From Sphingobium sp. C100 (GTDB lineage Bacteria > Pseudomonadota > Alphaproteobacteria > Sphingomonadales > Sphingomonadaceae): a DNA stretch of 41,599 nucleotides. The stretch covers positions 1 through 41,599 of the forward strand of contig NZ_AYOY01000155.1 in the NCBI RefSeq assembly GCF_000508185.1, in the 5' to 3' direction. The stretch's first letter is position 1, and each line of letters opens with the position of its first letter. Of this stretch, positions 28,269 to 37,310 are shown piece by piece. A program made the position numbers and the translations under genes. The notes below the pieces were generated by a model. The model saw only the letters and a list, made by a program, of their open reading frames with translations, ran no database searches and was not told the origin of the DNA.

Positions 28269-29194
28269 GCGCGCGCCCGATTATCCTCATCGCCCAGCCG
28301 CATCTGGCGCCGTTGCTCGGCCTGCTGACGGCTGATTATGACGTCAGGATGCTCTGGGAGGATGACGGGCGGGCGCAGGCCGGCGCGGCGCAGGCGCTGG
28401 TGACGGCCGGGGAGTTCCGGCTCGACCCCGCGCTGATCGCCGCGATGCCGCATCTTGGCCTCATCGCCTGCTTCACCGTGGGCTATGACGGGGTCGACCT
28501 GGACCTGGCGCGCGCACGCGGGATCGCCGTCGCCCATGCCGGCAACGTCAATGCGCAGGATGTCGCCGACCATGCCATCGGCCTGATGCTGGCCCATCGC
28601 CACTGGATCGTCGCGGGCGACCGCCAGTTGCGCGCAGGGCTTTGGACCGCGCAGGCCAAGACGATCACGCGGTCGATGGGCGGCGCGCGGCTGGGCATTG
28701 TCGGCATGGGCGCGATCGGCATCGCCACGGCGGAACGGGCGCAGGCGATGAAGATGCGGATCGGCTGGTGGGGGCCTCGCGACAAGCCGGGCCTGCCCTG
28801 GCCCCGCGCCGACAGTCTGGCCGCGCTGGCGAAGGACAGCGACATGCTGGTGGTCGCGGCGCGAGCGCAGGCGGATAATCGCGGGATGATCGACGCCGCG
28901 ATTCTCGACGCGCTTGGGCCGGACGGGCTGCTGGTCAATGTTGCGCGCGGCCAGTTGGTGGACGAGGCGGCGTTGGTCGATGCGCTGAAGGCGGGACGGC
29001 TGGGCGGCGCGGCGCTGGACGTGTTCGATCCCGAACCGACCGACCCGGCGCGCTGGGCGGATGTTCCCAACGTCGTGCTGACGCCGCATATCGGCGGTGC
29101 GACCCAGGAAGCCGTCAGTCAGATGGCGCAGATGCTCAAGGCCAATCTCGCCGCCCATTTCGCGGGGCAGCCGCTGCCCGCTCCGGTGATCTAG
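28265..29194 (+). CDS. D-isomer-specific 2-hydroxyacid dehydrogenase
   Basis: A 309-residue NAD(P)-dependent enzyme that interconverts 2-oxoacids and D-2-hydroxyacids. The Rossmann motif GMGAIG is at residues 147-152. The catalytic set is Arg228 (VNVARGQLVDE), Glu257 (FDPEP) and His275 (LTPHIGGAT). The sequence is nearest to the glyoxylate/hydroxypyruvate reductase group. Its ATG overlaps the stop of the PLP enzyme gene (ATGA), so the two are translated together. Its stop codon shares the palindrome CTAG with the stop of the convergent HAD gene. The exact substrate is not evident. Confidence 0.92.
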   Translation: MSARPIILIAQPHLAPLLGLLTADYDVRMLWEDDGRAQAGAAQALVTAGEFRLDPALIAAMPHLGLIACFTVGYDGVDLDLARARGIAVAHAGNVNAQDVADHAIGLMLAHRHWIVAGDRQLRAGLWTAQAKTITRSMGGARLGIVGMGAIGIATAERAQAMKMRIGWWGPRDKPGLPWPRADSLAALAKDSDMLVVAARAQADNRGMIDAAILDALGPDGLLVNVARGQLVDEAALVDALKAGRLGGAALDVFDPEPTDPARWADVPNVVLTPHIGGATQEAVSQMAQMLKANLAAHFAGQPLPAPVI

Positions 29195-29865
29195 TCCCAG
29201 TCGACCCGGGTCCAGCCGCGCGCCGCCGCCAGCTTCGCCAGCGGCTTGTGCGGGTTGGACGCGAAAGGCAGATCGGCAAATTCCAGCATCGGCGCGTCCG
29301 ACACATGGTCCGAATAAGCGCGGACATGGGCATGGGCGCGGTCGATCGCCTCGGCCGCCATCCACGCCTTGATCATGCGCAGCTTGCCCGTGTCATAGCA
29401 ATTTTCTCCCGCGATCTTCGCGCGGACATAGCGCAGATCCTGGCTCAAATGGTCGGTGGCGATTACCGCGTCGAAGCCCAGCCGCCGTGCGATCGGTTCG
29501 ACATAGAGGCGGTAGGACGCGGTAGCGAGCACCAGCCGATAGCCGTCGGCCCGGTCGCGGGCGATTTGCGCGACCGCGCCCCGGCGCAAATTTGTCGCCA
29601 TCACCTTGTCGGCGTAGCTTTCGACATGGGGCATTAATTTCGCCCGCTCGACATGATAGCCGATCATCAGCGCCTGATTGAGTTCCTTGAGCCGCTGGCG
29701 CGTGATGAGCTTGAGCACATAGGCCAGCATCAACAGGATGACGCAGGGGAAAAGCAGCAACCGCCATGGCGCCATCGCGCGCGCGACGTGAATCAGGAAG
29801 CCGGTATAAGTGCCCTTGAACGTGACCGTGCGGTCCATATCGTAGATCGCCAACTTGTGCGTCAT
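29191..29865 (-). CDS. HAD-IB family phosphatase with membrane-embedded segment
   Basis: A 224-residue HAD hydrolase. The nucleophile motif is YDMDRTVTFKGTYTG (residues 8-22; Asp9 and Asp11). Motif II is LATASYRLYV, the Lys is in DTGKLRMIK, and the last Asp pair is in YSDHVSDAPML. A hydrophobic stretch (LLLFPCVILLMLAYVLKL, about residues 35-52) lies in the cap region and would anchor the enzyme to the inner membrane. This resembles phosphatidylglycerophosphatase C and related SerB-like enzymes, so a phospholipid-phosphate substrate is plausible. I start at the ATG at 29865 because the upstream continuation is not protein-like. It is divergent from the lipid-transporter operon, a suggestive neighbour. 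Confidence 0.86.
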   Translation of the reverse strand: MTHKLAIYDMDRTVTFKGTYTGFLIHVARAMAPWRLLLFPCVILLMLAYVLKLITRQRLKELNQALMIGYHVERAKLMPHVESYADKVMATNLRRGAVAQIARDRADGYRLVLATASYRLYVEPIARRLGFDAVIATDHLSQDLRYVRAKIAGENCYDTGKLRMIKAWMAAEAIDRAHAHVRAYSDHVSDAPMLEFADLPFASNPHKPLAKLAAARGWTRVDWD

Positions 29866-29963
29866 GCCGTTCCCGAAACTTTTGCGCGAGCCCTTCGTTC
29901 TGGCTTGCGGATGGGCCGTTTCGGCTTGCCGTGCAACCGATAATGGACCACTAAACCGACTTG

Positions 29964-31073
29964 ATGAACAAAGCCGCCGACCTTGCAGAAGAAATGGGCG
30001 ATGACGGCACGGTAATTCGGCTTTCGGGAAACCTGGCCATAGCGTGCCTCCATGACCTGCCCGCCCGCCTTGATGGGTATCAGGACGCAGTGCGCGCCAT
30101 CGACCTGTCGCAGGTGGATCATATCGACACGATCGGCGCCTGGACGGTGCACCGCACGGCCGCACGGCTGGGCGCGGACATTGTCGGTGCGAACGAGGAC
30201 GCCCGTCGCCTGATCGAGGCGGTAGGCCAACTGGACGAGCCGGTGACGATCCGCCCCGATCATGCCCCGCCCTGGAAGCGTGTGGTAGGCCAGATCGGCG
30301 AAGCGGTCACCAATGCCGGATCGACCTTGTTCGGCCTGCTGGGCTTTTTCGGCGCGAGCCTGGTCACGACCTGGGCACTGATTCGCCACCCGAGCCGGTT
30401 CCGCGTCAATGCGGTGGTTCAGCGATTCGAGGTAGTCGGCGTCTCCGCCCTGGGCATCATTGGCCTGATGAGTTTCCTGATCGGCATTGTGATCGCCCAG
30501 CAGGGTTCGGTCCAGTTGCGCCAGTTCGGCATGGAAATGCTGACCATCAACCTGGTCGGCCGCCTCACCTTCCGCGAACTGGGCGTGCTGATGACCGCGA
30601 TCATGGTTGCGGGCCGGTCCGGCTCCGCTTTTGCCGCGCAGCTCGGCACGATGAAATTGACCGAGGAAATCGACGCGATGCGCACGATCGGCGTTTCGCC
30701 GATGGAGGCGCTGGTGCTGCCGCGCACGCTGGCCGTGGTGGTGATGATGCCGCTGCTCGGCTTCTATTCCTCGATCGTCGCGATTATCGGCGGCGGCTTT
30801 CTGTGCGCGGTCTCCCTCGACATTCCACCCATCACCTTCGTCCAGCGATTGCGCGAAGTCGTGCCGATCACCGACCTGTGGGTCGGCCTGATCAAGGCGC
30901 CGGTCTTTGGCGTCATCATCGCGCTGGCGGGCTGCTACCAGGGGATGCAGGTCAAGGCGAATGCGGAAGAGGTCGGCCTGCGCACCACCGCCGCGGTGGT
31001 GCAGGCGATTTTCCTGGTGATCGTGATCGATGCCTTCTTCGCCGTCTTCTTCACCTGGGTCGGGTGGAATTGA
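29964..31073 (+). CDS. mlaE: MlaE-type ABC transporter permease with N-terminal STAS domain (LinK-like)
   Basis: A 369-residue inner-membrane protein. Residues about 15-95 form a STAS-like domain (DGTVIRLSGNLAIACLHDLP then AIDLSQVDHIDTIGAWTV). Residues about 130-369 are an MlaE permease with the family segments FRELGVLMTAIMVAGRSGSAFAAQLG and IDAMRTIGVSPMEALVLPR. In E. coli the STAS protein (MlaB) is separate, so this is a fused form. With the next three genes it forms an MCE-type lipid transporter. In Sphingobium japonicum the equivalent four genes, linKLMN, are needed for growth on gamma-hexachlorocyclohexane, probably through envelope maintenance. The start ATG lacks a clear ribosome-binding site. 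Confidence 0.93.
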   Translation: MNKAADLAEEMGDDGTVIRLSGNLAIACLHDLPARLDGYQDAVRAIDLSQVDHIDTIGAWTVHRTAARLGADIVGANEDARRLIEAVGQLDEPVTIRPDHAPPWKRVVGQIGEAVTNAGSTLFGLLGFFGASLVTTWALIRHPSRFRVNAVVQRFEVVGVSALGIIGLMSFLIGIVIAQQGSVQLRQFGMEMLTINLVGRLTFRELGVLMTAIMVAGRSGSAFAAQLGTMKLTEEIDAMRTIGVSPMEALVLPRTLAVVVMMPLLGFYSSIVAIIGGGFLCAVSLDIPPITFVQRLREVVPITDLWVGLIKAPVFGVIIALAGCYQGMQVKANAEEVGLRTTAAVVQAIFLVIVIDAFFAVFFTWVGWN

Positions 31074-31948
31074 TGAGCGAGGTGGATGCGCAGCAGGCCG
31101 AGGAAAACCGGATCGACGAGGCCGTCGAGCGGAGCGATATCGCGATCGAAGTCCGCGGCTTGCGGAACAGCTTCGGCGATCAGGTCGTGCACGAGAATCT
31201 CGATCTCGACGTTCGCAAGGGCGAGATATTGGGCGTGGTCGGCGGGTCCGGCACCGGCAAGTCGGTTCTGATGCGCGCGATCATCGGCTTGCAGAACCCC
31301 GACGCGGGCGACATCTGCGTCTTTGGCAAATCGATGATCGGGGAACTGAACGACGATGAGGCGCTGGCGATCCGCAAACGCTGGGGCGTGTTGTTCCAGG
31401 GTGGCGCGCTGTTTTCCACGCTGACCGTGGCCGAAAATGTCGAGGTGCCGATCCGCGAATATTATCCCAATATCGGGCCGGCCCTGCGCGACGAAATCGC
31501 GGCCTACAAGATCCGCATGACCGGCTTGCCGGCAGAGGCCGGACCCAAATATCCGGCGGAACTGTCGGGCGGCATGAGAAAGCGCGCCGGCCTTGCCCGG
31601 GCGCTGGCGCTGGACCCGGACCTGCTGTTCCTCGACGAGCCCACCGCCGGGCTCGACCCGATCGGCGCAGCGGCCTTCGACGACCAGACCCGGCGGCTGC
31701 AACAGACGCTGGGCCTTACCGTCTTCCTGATTACGCATGATCTCGATACGCTTTATTCGATTTGCGATCGGGTGGCGGTGTTGGCGGACAAGCGGGTGAT
31801 TGCGGTAGGCACGATCGCCGAGTTGCTGGCGACCGATCACCCCTGGATCCAGGAATATTTCAACGGCCCGCGCGGCCGCGCAGCCACGGCCGCGGTCGAA
31901 CGCGAAAAGAACAAGGCGGCGTCGACGCCGCCGGATGGAAGGCGATAG
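31073..31948 (+). CDS. mlaF: MlaF-type ABC transporter ATPase (LinL-like)
   Basis: A 291-residue ABC ATPase. Walker A GGSGTGKS is at residues 57-64. The Q-loop is in GVLFQGGALFSTLTVAEN. The signature LSGGM is at residues 164-168, with RKRAGLARAL after it, and Walker B LLFLDEP is at residues 184-190 followed by TAGLDPIGAAAFD. The switch His is in LITHDLDTL. The Q-loop sequence FQGGALFSTLTV is typical of MlaF. The start codon overlaps the permease stop by one base (TGATG). It should power phospholipid movement by the upstream permease. Confidence 0.95.
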   Translation: MSEVDAQQAEENRIDEAVERSDIAIEVRGLRNSFGDQVVHENLDLDVRKGEILGVVGGSGTGKSVLMRAIIGLQNPDAGDICVFGKSMIGELNDDEALAIRKRWGVLFQGGALFSTLTVAENVEVPIREYYPNIGPALRDEIAAYKIRMTGLPAEAGPKYPAELSGGMRKRAGLARALALDPDLLFLDEPTAGLDPIGAAAFDDQTRRLQQTLGLTVFLITHDLDTLYSICDRVAVLADKRVIAVGTIAELLATDHPWIQEYFNGPRGRAATAAVEREKNKAASTPPDGRR

Positions 31949-31951
31949 GAT

Positions 31952-32914
31952 ATGGAAACCCGCTCCAATCATGTGCTGGTGGGCACGGCCACGCTATTGC
32001 TGCTGGCCGCGGTCATGATCGCCGCTTTCTGGTTTTCGCGCCTGTCGCAGGGCGACAACAAGGAATATGACATCTTCTTCAAACAGTCGGTCAACGGCCT
32101 CGCCAAGGGATCGTCGGTCAATTATTCGGGCGTGCCTTCGGGGCAGGTCGAAAAGATCGAACTTTGGAAGCGCGACCCCAGCTTTGTGAAGGTGCGCATT
32201 TCGGTGCGCGACGGGACGCCGGTGCTTCAGGGCACGACCGCGACCATTCAGGGCGTCGGCTTCACCGGGGTCAGCGAGATCGTGCTGGACGGCGCGGTCA
32301 AGGGCGCCCCGCCGATCGTCTGTCCGACGCGCAATGCCACGGCGGTCTGCCCCGACGACGTGCCGGTGATCCCGACCAAGCCGGGTGCGCTGGGCGAACT
32401 GCTCAACAATGCGCCGCAACTGCTGGAGCGGCTGTCGACTCTGACCGAACGGCTGACCGAATTGCTCAATGACAAGAACCAGCAATCGATCGCGAGCATC
32501 TTGGCCAATGTCGAGCGGGTGTCGGGCGCACTGGCCGATCGCAGCCCGGAAATCGCGGCCACGCTGGCGGAAGCGCGCATCGCGGTGCAACGCACCGGCG
32601 TTGCGGTGGAACAGATCGGCAAGCTGGCCGCCACGACCGATTCGCTGCTGAACGATCAGGGCAAGCCGCTGATGACCGACCTGCGCAAGACGGTGCAGGC
32701 GGCGACCCGCAGCATCGACACGCTCGACAAGACCATTGGCGAGGCGCAGCCGGGTATCGACAGCTTCAGCAACCAGACCATGCCGGAAGTCAACCAGTTG
32801 GTCCGCGACCTGCGCGAAATGTCGCGCGCCTTCCGCGGGGTCGCCGAAAAGCTGGATCAGCAGGGCGCGGGTTCGATCGTCGGGTCGCCCAAATTGCCCG
32901 ATTACAAGCCATGA
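31952..32914 (+). CDS. mlaD: MCE-domain lipid-binding protein MlaD (LinM-like)
   Basis: A 320-residue protein. A single membrane helix at about residues 8-28 anchors it to the inner membrane. The MCE domain covers about residues 38-118 (GLAKGSSVNYSGVPSGQVEK, then VQGVGFTGVSEIVL-like sequence). A long C-terminal helical region follows, rich in Leu heptads (about residues 140-305) and likely coiled coil, as in other MlaD/Mce proteins that form periplasmic tunnels. It starts 4 nt after the ATPase gene stop. The lipoprotein gene that follows overlaps or closely abuts it. Confidence 0.93.
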   Translation: METRSNHVLVGTATLLLLAAVMIAAFWFSRLSQGDNKEYDIFFKQSVNGLAKGSSVNYSGVPSGQVEKIELWKRDPSFVKVRISVRDGTPVLQGTTATIQGVGFTGVSEIVLDGAVKGAPPIVCPTRNATAVCPDDVPVIPTKPGALGELLNNAPQLLERLSTLTERLTELLNDKNQQSIASILANVERVSGALADRSPEIAATLAEARIAVQRTGVAVEQIGKLAATTDSLLNDQGKPLMTDLRKTVQAATRSIDTLDKTIGEAQPGIDSFSNQTMPEVNQLVRDLREMSRAFRGVAEKLDQQGAGSIVGSPKLPDYKP

Positions 32915-32934
32915 TGATGAGAAGGATGAGGCGT

Positions 32935-33546
32935 ATGTTCCACGCGAAACCACAAGGCGTCCCCATGGCGCTGGCGGCGGCCTTCCTCCTGTCGGGCTGC
33001 GTATCCTTTGGCGCGAAGCCGCCTGAACGCCTGCTCTCGCTCGATGCAGCGCAAAAGGTGCCGGCCGGCTCCGCGCGCGTGGCTGGCGGCGGGCGCACCC
33101 TGATCGTGACCGAACCCGAAGCGCCCAAGATGCTGGACACCGTGCGCATACCGGTGAAGACCAGCCCGACATCGGTCGCCTATGTGACCAAGGTGCAGTG
33201 GTCGGACACGCCGCGCCATATGTTCCGCCGCCTGCTGGCCGAGACGATCTCCGCGACGACCGATCGCGTCGTGCTGGATGCGGGCCAGTTTTCGGGCGAT
33301 GGCGGCCAGCGCCTGTCGGGCGAACTGATCGACTTCACCATCGACGCGGCCCGGCAGAGCGCGGTCGTGACCTATGACGCGATGCTGACGACGCCCAACG
33401 GCGTCGCGCTGGCGCGCCAGCGCTTTACCGCCAGCGTGCCCGTGGGCGCGAAGATCGAGGCGGACACCGTCGGCACGCCGCTCAATGCCGCCGCGAACAA
33501 GGTCGCGGCCGATGTCGCCGCCTGGGCGGCCGCCGTGAAGGAATAA
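32935..33546 (+). CDS. ABC-type transport auxiliary lipoprotein (LinN/PqiC-like)
   Basis: About 203 residues when started at the ATG at 32935, where AGGA lies 8 nt upstream; earlier ATGs at 32911, 32914, 32917 and 32926 are also in frame, the first overlapping the MCE gene stop. The lipobox LLSGC gives a lipidated N-terminus. The body carries LDTVRIPVKTSPTSVAYVTKVQW and later GELIDFTIDA, consistent with the transport-auxiliary lipoprotein family (PqiC/YmbA), which probably joins the MCE complex to the outer membrane. A parS-like sequence with one core substitution (GTTCCACGCGAAAC, 32937-32950) spans the first codons. Confidence 0.87.
   Translation: MFHAKPQGVPMALAAAFLLSGCVSFGAKPPERLLSLDAAQKVPAGSARVAGGGRTLIVTEPEAPKMLDTVRIPVKTSPTSVAYVTKVQWSDTPRHMFRRLLAETISATTDRVVLDAGQFSGDGGQRLSGELIDFTIDAARQSAVVTYDAMLTTPNGVALARQRFTASVPVGAKIEADTVGTPLNAAANKVAADVAAWAAAVKE
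32936..32951. promoter_or_regulatory. Degenerate parS-like site over the start of the lipoprotein gene
   Basis: The 16-mer TGTTCCACGCGAAACC has both outer arms of parS but reads CACGCG instead of CACGTG at the centre. It may be a weak ParB site or a decayed one. It is listed separately from the four better matches. Confidence 0.35.
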
Positions 33547-33556
33547 GCCCCGTCCT

Positions 33557-33598
33557 TTGCTTCGAGCCGCCGCCGCCTGGCGTGTCGGCTCGAAGCAA
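33557..33598. terminator. Hairpin between convergent lipoprotein and pepN genes
   Basis: A perfect 13-bp inverted repeat (TTGCTTCGAGCCG at 33557-33569 and its complement at 33586-33598) with a 16-nt GC-rich loop. It lies 10 nt after the lipoprotein stop and 11 nt after the pepN stop, so it serves both converging genes. There is no U-tract, so it may rely on Rho or act as an RNA 3'-end block. Confidence 0.6.
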
Positions 33599-33609
33599 GC
33601 GAGGGCTTG

Positions 33610-36210
33610 TCAATCCAGGCTTTTGCTTGCCTGCTCGGTCACATCCTTGGACAGACCGGGTTCGGCCAGGATGCGCTGCAATTCACCACGCATCAACGCG
33701 GCGCGTGCGTCATCGAACCGCTTCCAGCGGCCGAGCGGCGGCACGAGGCGCGCGGCGGTTTGCGGATTGCGCTTGTCGAGCGCGATGATGCAATCGGCGA
33801 CCAGCCGGTAGCCCTTGCCCGATCGATGGTGGAACGCCCATTGATTGCCGGCGAAGGCGCCATAGAGGGATCGCACCCGGTTCGGGTTGGACAGGGTGAA
33901 ATCCTTGTGCCGCCCCAGTTCCTCGACCAGGTCGACCGTGTCGGGATGGAAGGCGAAGGCCTGGGTCTGAAACCATTTGTCGAGCGTCAGCGCATCGGCG
34001 GAATAGCGGTTGTAGAAAATGTCGAGCGCCGCCACCCGCTGCGCACTGGCGCCATTGGCAAGCGTGCCGAGCGCCGCCTGCCGCTCCGTCATATTGTCCG
34101 CCTCGCTGAACTGGTCGAAGGCGATGGCGGGGCCGTCCTGCGCGCCCGACGCCACCAGGAAATGCAGCGCGGCGTTGCGCAGTTTCCGCGCGCCCTTGGC
34201 CGCGGAAGAGAGGGAAAAGCCATTGGCCTTGGTCCCGGCATGGACATCGCGCCAGAGCGATTCAAGGTCGGCGCCGATCTTGCGCTGAAGCGAATCGCGG
34301 GCAGCATGGATCGCATCGGGATCGACCTGCTGCATCTGGTCACCCAGATAGGCTTCGCTCGGCAGGCGGATCGCTTCGGCGACAAAGGCCGGGTCGAGCG
34401 TTGGATCGGCCACGATGTGACGGATCGCGGCGACCACCGCATCATCCTCCACTAGCCGGCCGCCAATGCGGCCGATCAGCACATTGACCATCAACTGCTG
34501 CATCGCCTCATAGCGGGCGAAGGGATCATCGTCATGGGCCGAAAGAAAGGCGAGATCGTCCTGGCTGCGGTTGGTCTCGACGATGACGGGCGCGGAAAAG
34601 CCGCGATTGATCGACAGGACCGGCGCGCTGGCAAAGCCGGCGAAGGTGAAGCTTTGCCGCGCTTCGTCCAGCATCAGCAGTTCGTCGCCATGATGGGCGC
34701 CGGTCGCCGGATCGAACAAGGCGGTGCGCAGCGGGATCGCCATGGGTTGCTTGTCGGGCTGGCCGGGCGTGGGCGGCACCATCTGCTCCAGCGTCAGTTC
34801 GACGCTCTGCGCCACCGGATCATGCGACAGCAGCGCGCGGACATGGGGCGTGCCCGCCTGCTCATACCAGAGGCGGAACTGGGTCAGGTCGATGCCGCCT
34901 CCTTCCTCCATGGCGAGGACGAAATCCTCGCAGGTGGCGGCCTGACCGTCATGCCGGTCGAAATAGAGATCGGTCCCCGCCCGGAAGCGTTCCGGGCCGA
35001 GCATCAGCGCCATCATGCGGATCAGCTCCGCCCCCTTATTATAAATGGTCGCCGTGTAGAAGTTGCTGATCTCCATATAGGTTTCCGGCCGAACCGGATG
35101 GGCGAGCGGGCCGCTATCCTCCTGAAACTGACCGGCGCGCAGGATGCGGACATCCTCGATCCGCTTGACCGCGTGAGAGCCCATGTCGGCGGAGAAATTC
35201 TGGTCGCGAAAGACGGTGAAGCCTTCCTTCAGCGACAGTTGGAACCAGTCGCGGCAGGTGACGCGGTTGCCCGACCAGTTGTGGAAATATTCATGCGCGA
35301 CGACGCCTTCCACCCCGTCATAATCGATGTCGGTCGCGGTTTCGGGGTCCGCCAGAATATAACGGGAATTGAAGATGTTAAGGCCCTTATTCTCCATCGC
35401 GCCGAAGTTGAAGTCGGCAACGGCGACGATGTTGAACACGTCGAGATCATATTCGCGGCCATAGACGCGCTCGTCCCAGGCCATGCTGTTCTTGAGCGCC
35501 TGCATCGCGTGGGCGGTGCGCGGCAGGTCGGCCTGCTTGACCCAGATGCCAAGCTGCACGGTCCGGCCGCTCATCGTCACGAAGCTGTCGGCGTTGCAGG
35601 CAAGGTCGCCGGCAACGAGCGCGAACAGATAGCAGGGCTTGGGGAAGGGATCATTCCAGCGCGCCCAGTGACGGCCACCGTCCAGATCGCCCTGTTCGAC
35701 CGGATCGCCATTGGCCAGCAGGATCGGGAAGCGGGCCTTGTCCGCCGCCATGGTCACGCTGTAGCGCGACAGCACGTCGGGGCGGTCGGGGAAGAAGGTG
35801 ATGCGGCGGAAGCCTTCGGCCTCACACTGTGTGCACAGCAGGCCGCCGCTGGCATAGAGGCCCATCAGCTTGCTGTTGCTTTCGGGCGCCAGCTCGACGA
35901 GCGTTTCGACCTCATGCTCGCCGCCGGGCAGCGCGATGATGAGCGCGCCGGCTTCCAGATGCCATTCCGCCTCGTCCAGCGGGCGGCCATCGACGCGCAC
36001 CGCCAGCGGAACGAGGCCATCGCCATCGAGCCGCAGCGGCCGATCATGATCGCCATTGCGCGCGACGGATAGCGTCGCGCGCACCCTGGTCAGCGCCAGG
36101 TCGAGATCGAAATCGAGCGCGATGTCGGGGACGAGCCAGTCGGGCGCCTGATAATCGGCGCGGCGAATGACAGCGGGAGCGGCGGCGGTGGTGGAGTGCA
36201 TGTCGGCCAT
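33610..36210 (-). CDS. pepN: Aminopeptidase N (M1 family)
   Basis: An 866-residue zinc aminopeptidase that removes N-terminal residues from peptides in the cytosol. The substrate-recognition motif GAMEN is at about residues 269-273 and the zinc motif HEYFHNWSGNRVTCRDW starts at about residue 304, with the third ligand Glu in LKEGFTVFRDQ. The whole-length match, including the C-terminal helical domain ending in DVTEQASKSLD, is typical of Gram-negative PepN. No signal peptide is seen. It lies downstream of parB on the same strand after 170 nt, but this gap is long enough for its own promoter. Confidence 0.95.
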   Translation of the reverse strand: MADMHSTTAAAPAVIRRADYQAPDWLVPDIALDFDLDLALTRVRATLSVARNGDHDRPLRLDGDGLVPLAVRVDGRPLDEAEWHLEAGALIIALPGGEHEVETLVELAPESNSKLMGLYASGGLLCTQCEAEGFRRITFFPDRPDVLSRYSVTMAADKARFPILLANGDPVEQGDLDGGRHWARWNDPFPKPCYLFALVAGDLACNADSFVTMSGRTVQLGIWVKQADLPRTAHAMQALKNSMAWDERVYGREYDLDVFNIVAVADFNFGAMENKGLNIFNSRYILADPETATDIDYDGVEGVVAHEYFHNWSGNRVTCRDWFQLSLKEGFTVFRDQNFSADMGSHAVKRIEDVRILRAGQFQEDSGPLAHPVRPETYMEISNFYTATIYNKGAELIRMMALMLGPERFRAGTDLYFDRHDGQAATCEDFVLAMEEGGGIDLTQFRLWYEQAGTPHVRALLSHDPVAQSVELTLEQMVPPTPGQPDKQPMAIPLRTALFDPATGAHHGDELLMLDEARQSFTFAGFASAPVLSINRGFSAPVIVETNRSQDDLAFLSAHDDDPFARYEAMQQLMVNVLIGRIGGRLVEDDAVVAAIRHIVADPTLDPAFVAEAIRLPSEAYLGDQMQQVDPDAIHAARDSLQRKIGADLESLWRDVHAGTKANGFSLSSAAKGARKLRNAALHFLVASGAQDGPAIAFDQFSEADNMTERQAALGTLANGASAQRVAALDIFYNRYSADALTLDKWFQTQAFAFHPDTVDLVEELGRHKDFTLSNPNRVRSLYGAFAGNQWAFHHRSGKGYRLVADCIIALDKRNPQTAARLVPPLGRWKRFDDARAALMRGELQRILAEPGLSKDVTEQASKSLD

Positions 36211-36380
36211 GCCGGCAACCTAGGGAGAGGCCCGACAAAAGACCAGTGGCTTCGGATTGCGAGCGCACGAAACTTCGCGCGAGTGGCGCATGGCAAAGTC
36301 GGGCGCAGCCGCCGATTTGCGCGGTTCAGGCTGCGCCGAACTTCGCAGCGGACGACTAATGAAGGGGTGTGTGGCCCCGC

Positions 36381-37310
36381 CTAGATCCGCTCGCCCGACA
36401 GCCGCTGGCACAGCATGTCGAGCTGGTCGAGGTTGGAATAGCGCATCGACAGGATGCCGCCGGTCGATGCCCCGTCATGGGCGATTTCGACCTTCAGCCC
36501 CAATATGTCGGCCAGATGCTGTTCCAGCGCCGCGATGTCGGGGTCCTTGTCCTTCGCGCCGCCGGTCCCGCGCTTGGTTGCGGGGACGTCGGCGCCGGTC
36601 TTGACCCGCCGCACAAGCTGTTCGGTATCGCGGACCGACAGCCCCTTATCCTCCACCTGCTGCGCCAGCCGCTCGCAATCGGGCGCGCCGATGAGCGCGC
36701 GGGCATGGCCCATGCTGATCCGATTGTGCATCACCTGATCCTGCACAGGCCGGGGCAGTTCCAGCAGGCGCATCAGATTGGCGACATGGCTGCGCGACTT
36801 GCCGACGATGCGGCCGAGCGCTTCCTGGCTATGGTGAAATTCCGCGATCAGCTTGCGATAGGCCTCCGCCTCTTCGATCGGGTTGAGATCCTCGCGCTGG
36901 ATATTTTCGATCAGCGCGATTTCGAGCGTTTCCTGCTCATCGAAATCGCGGACGATTGCCGGAATGCGATGAAGCTGGGCGCGTTGCGCCGCGCGCCAGC
37001 GGCGTTCACCGGCGATGATCTGAAAGCCGCCGCCATGGGGGCGCACGATGATCGGCTGGATGACGCCGCGCTTGGCGATGCTGTCGGCCAGTTCCTGCAA
37101 CGCGCCTTCGTCAAAATGGCGGCGCGGCTGTTCGGGATGCGGATGGATCAACGCCACCTCAATCCCCTGCACCGCCTTGCCATTGGGCTGCGGCGCAGTG
37201 GAGGCGACCGGTTCTTCGCGCGCGACATCGCCCAGCAGGGCGGACAGTCCACGGCCCAGACCCTGGGGACGCTTGGCAATCTTCGGCTTGTCGGTCGTTT
37301 CGTCGCTCAA
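36381..37310 (-). CDS. parB: Chromosome partitioning protein ParB
   Basis: A 309-residue DNA-binding CTPase. The N-terminal [14 protein letters not shown] is the ParA-contacting segment. The CTP-binding motif GERRWRA is at residues 101-107, ENIQRED at 135-141, and the parS-recognising helix-turn-helix at about 161-184 ([19 protein letters not shown]). The C-terminal residues 260-309 form the dimerisation domain. The start is TTG, supported by a strong AGGAGG 7 nt upstream, and overlaps the parA stop by 4 nt (TTGA). ParB loads at parS and spreads; several parS sites are in this window. Confidence 0.97.
   Translation of the reverse strand: MSDETTDKPKIAKRPQGLGRGLSALLGDVAREEPVASTAPQPNGKAVQGIEVALIHPHPEQPRRHFDEGALQELADSIAKRGVIQPIIVRPHGGGFQIIAGERRWRAAQRAQLHRIPAIVRDFDEQETLEIALIENIQREDLNPIEEAEAYRKLIAEFHHSQEALGRIVGKSRSHVANLMRLLELPRPVQDQVMHNRISMGHARALIGAPDCERLAQQVEDKGLSVRDTEQLVRRVKTGADVPATKRGTGGAKDKDPDIAALEQHLADILGLKVEIAHDGASTGGILSMRYSNLDQLDMLCQRLSGERI

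Noticed and set aside
36211..36380. Hairpin (GCTGCG at 36330-36335 with CGCAGC at 36344-36349) in the gap between parB and pepN
   Set aside because: A short 6-bp stem with no U-tract in GC-rich DNA; not enough to call a terminator.
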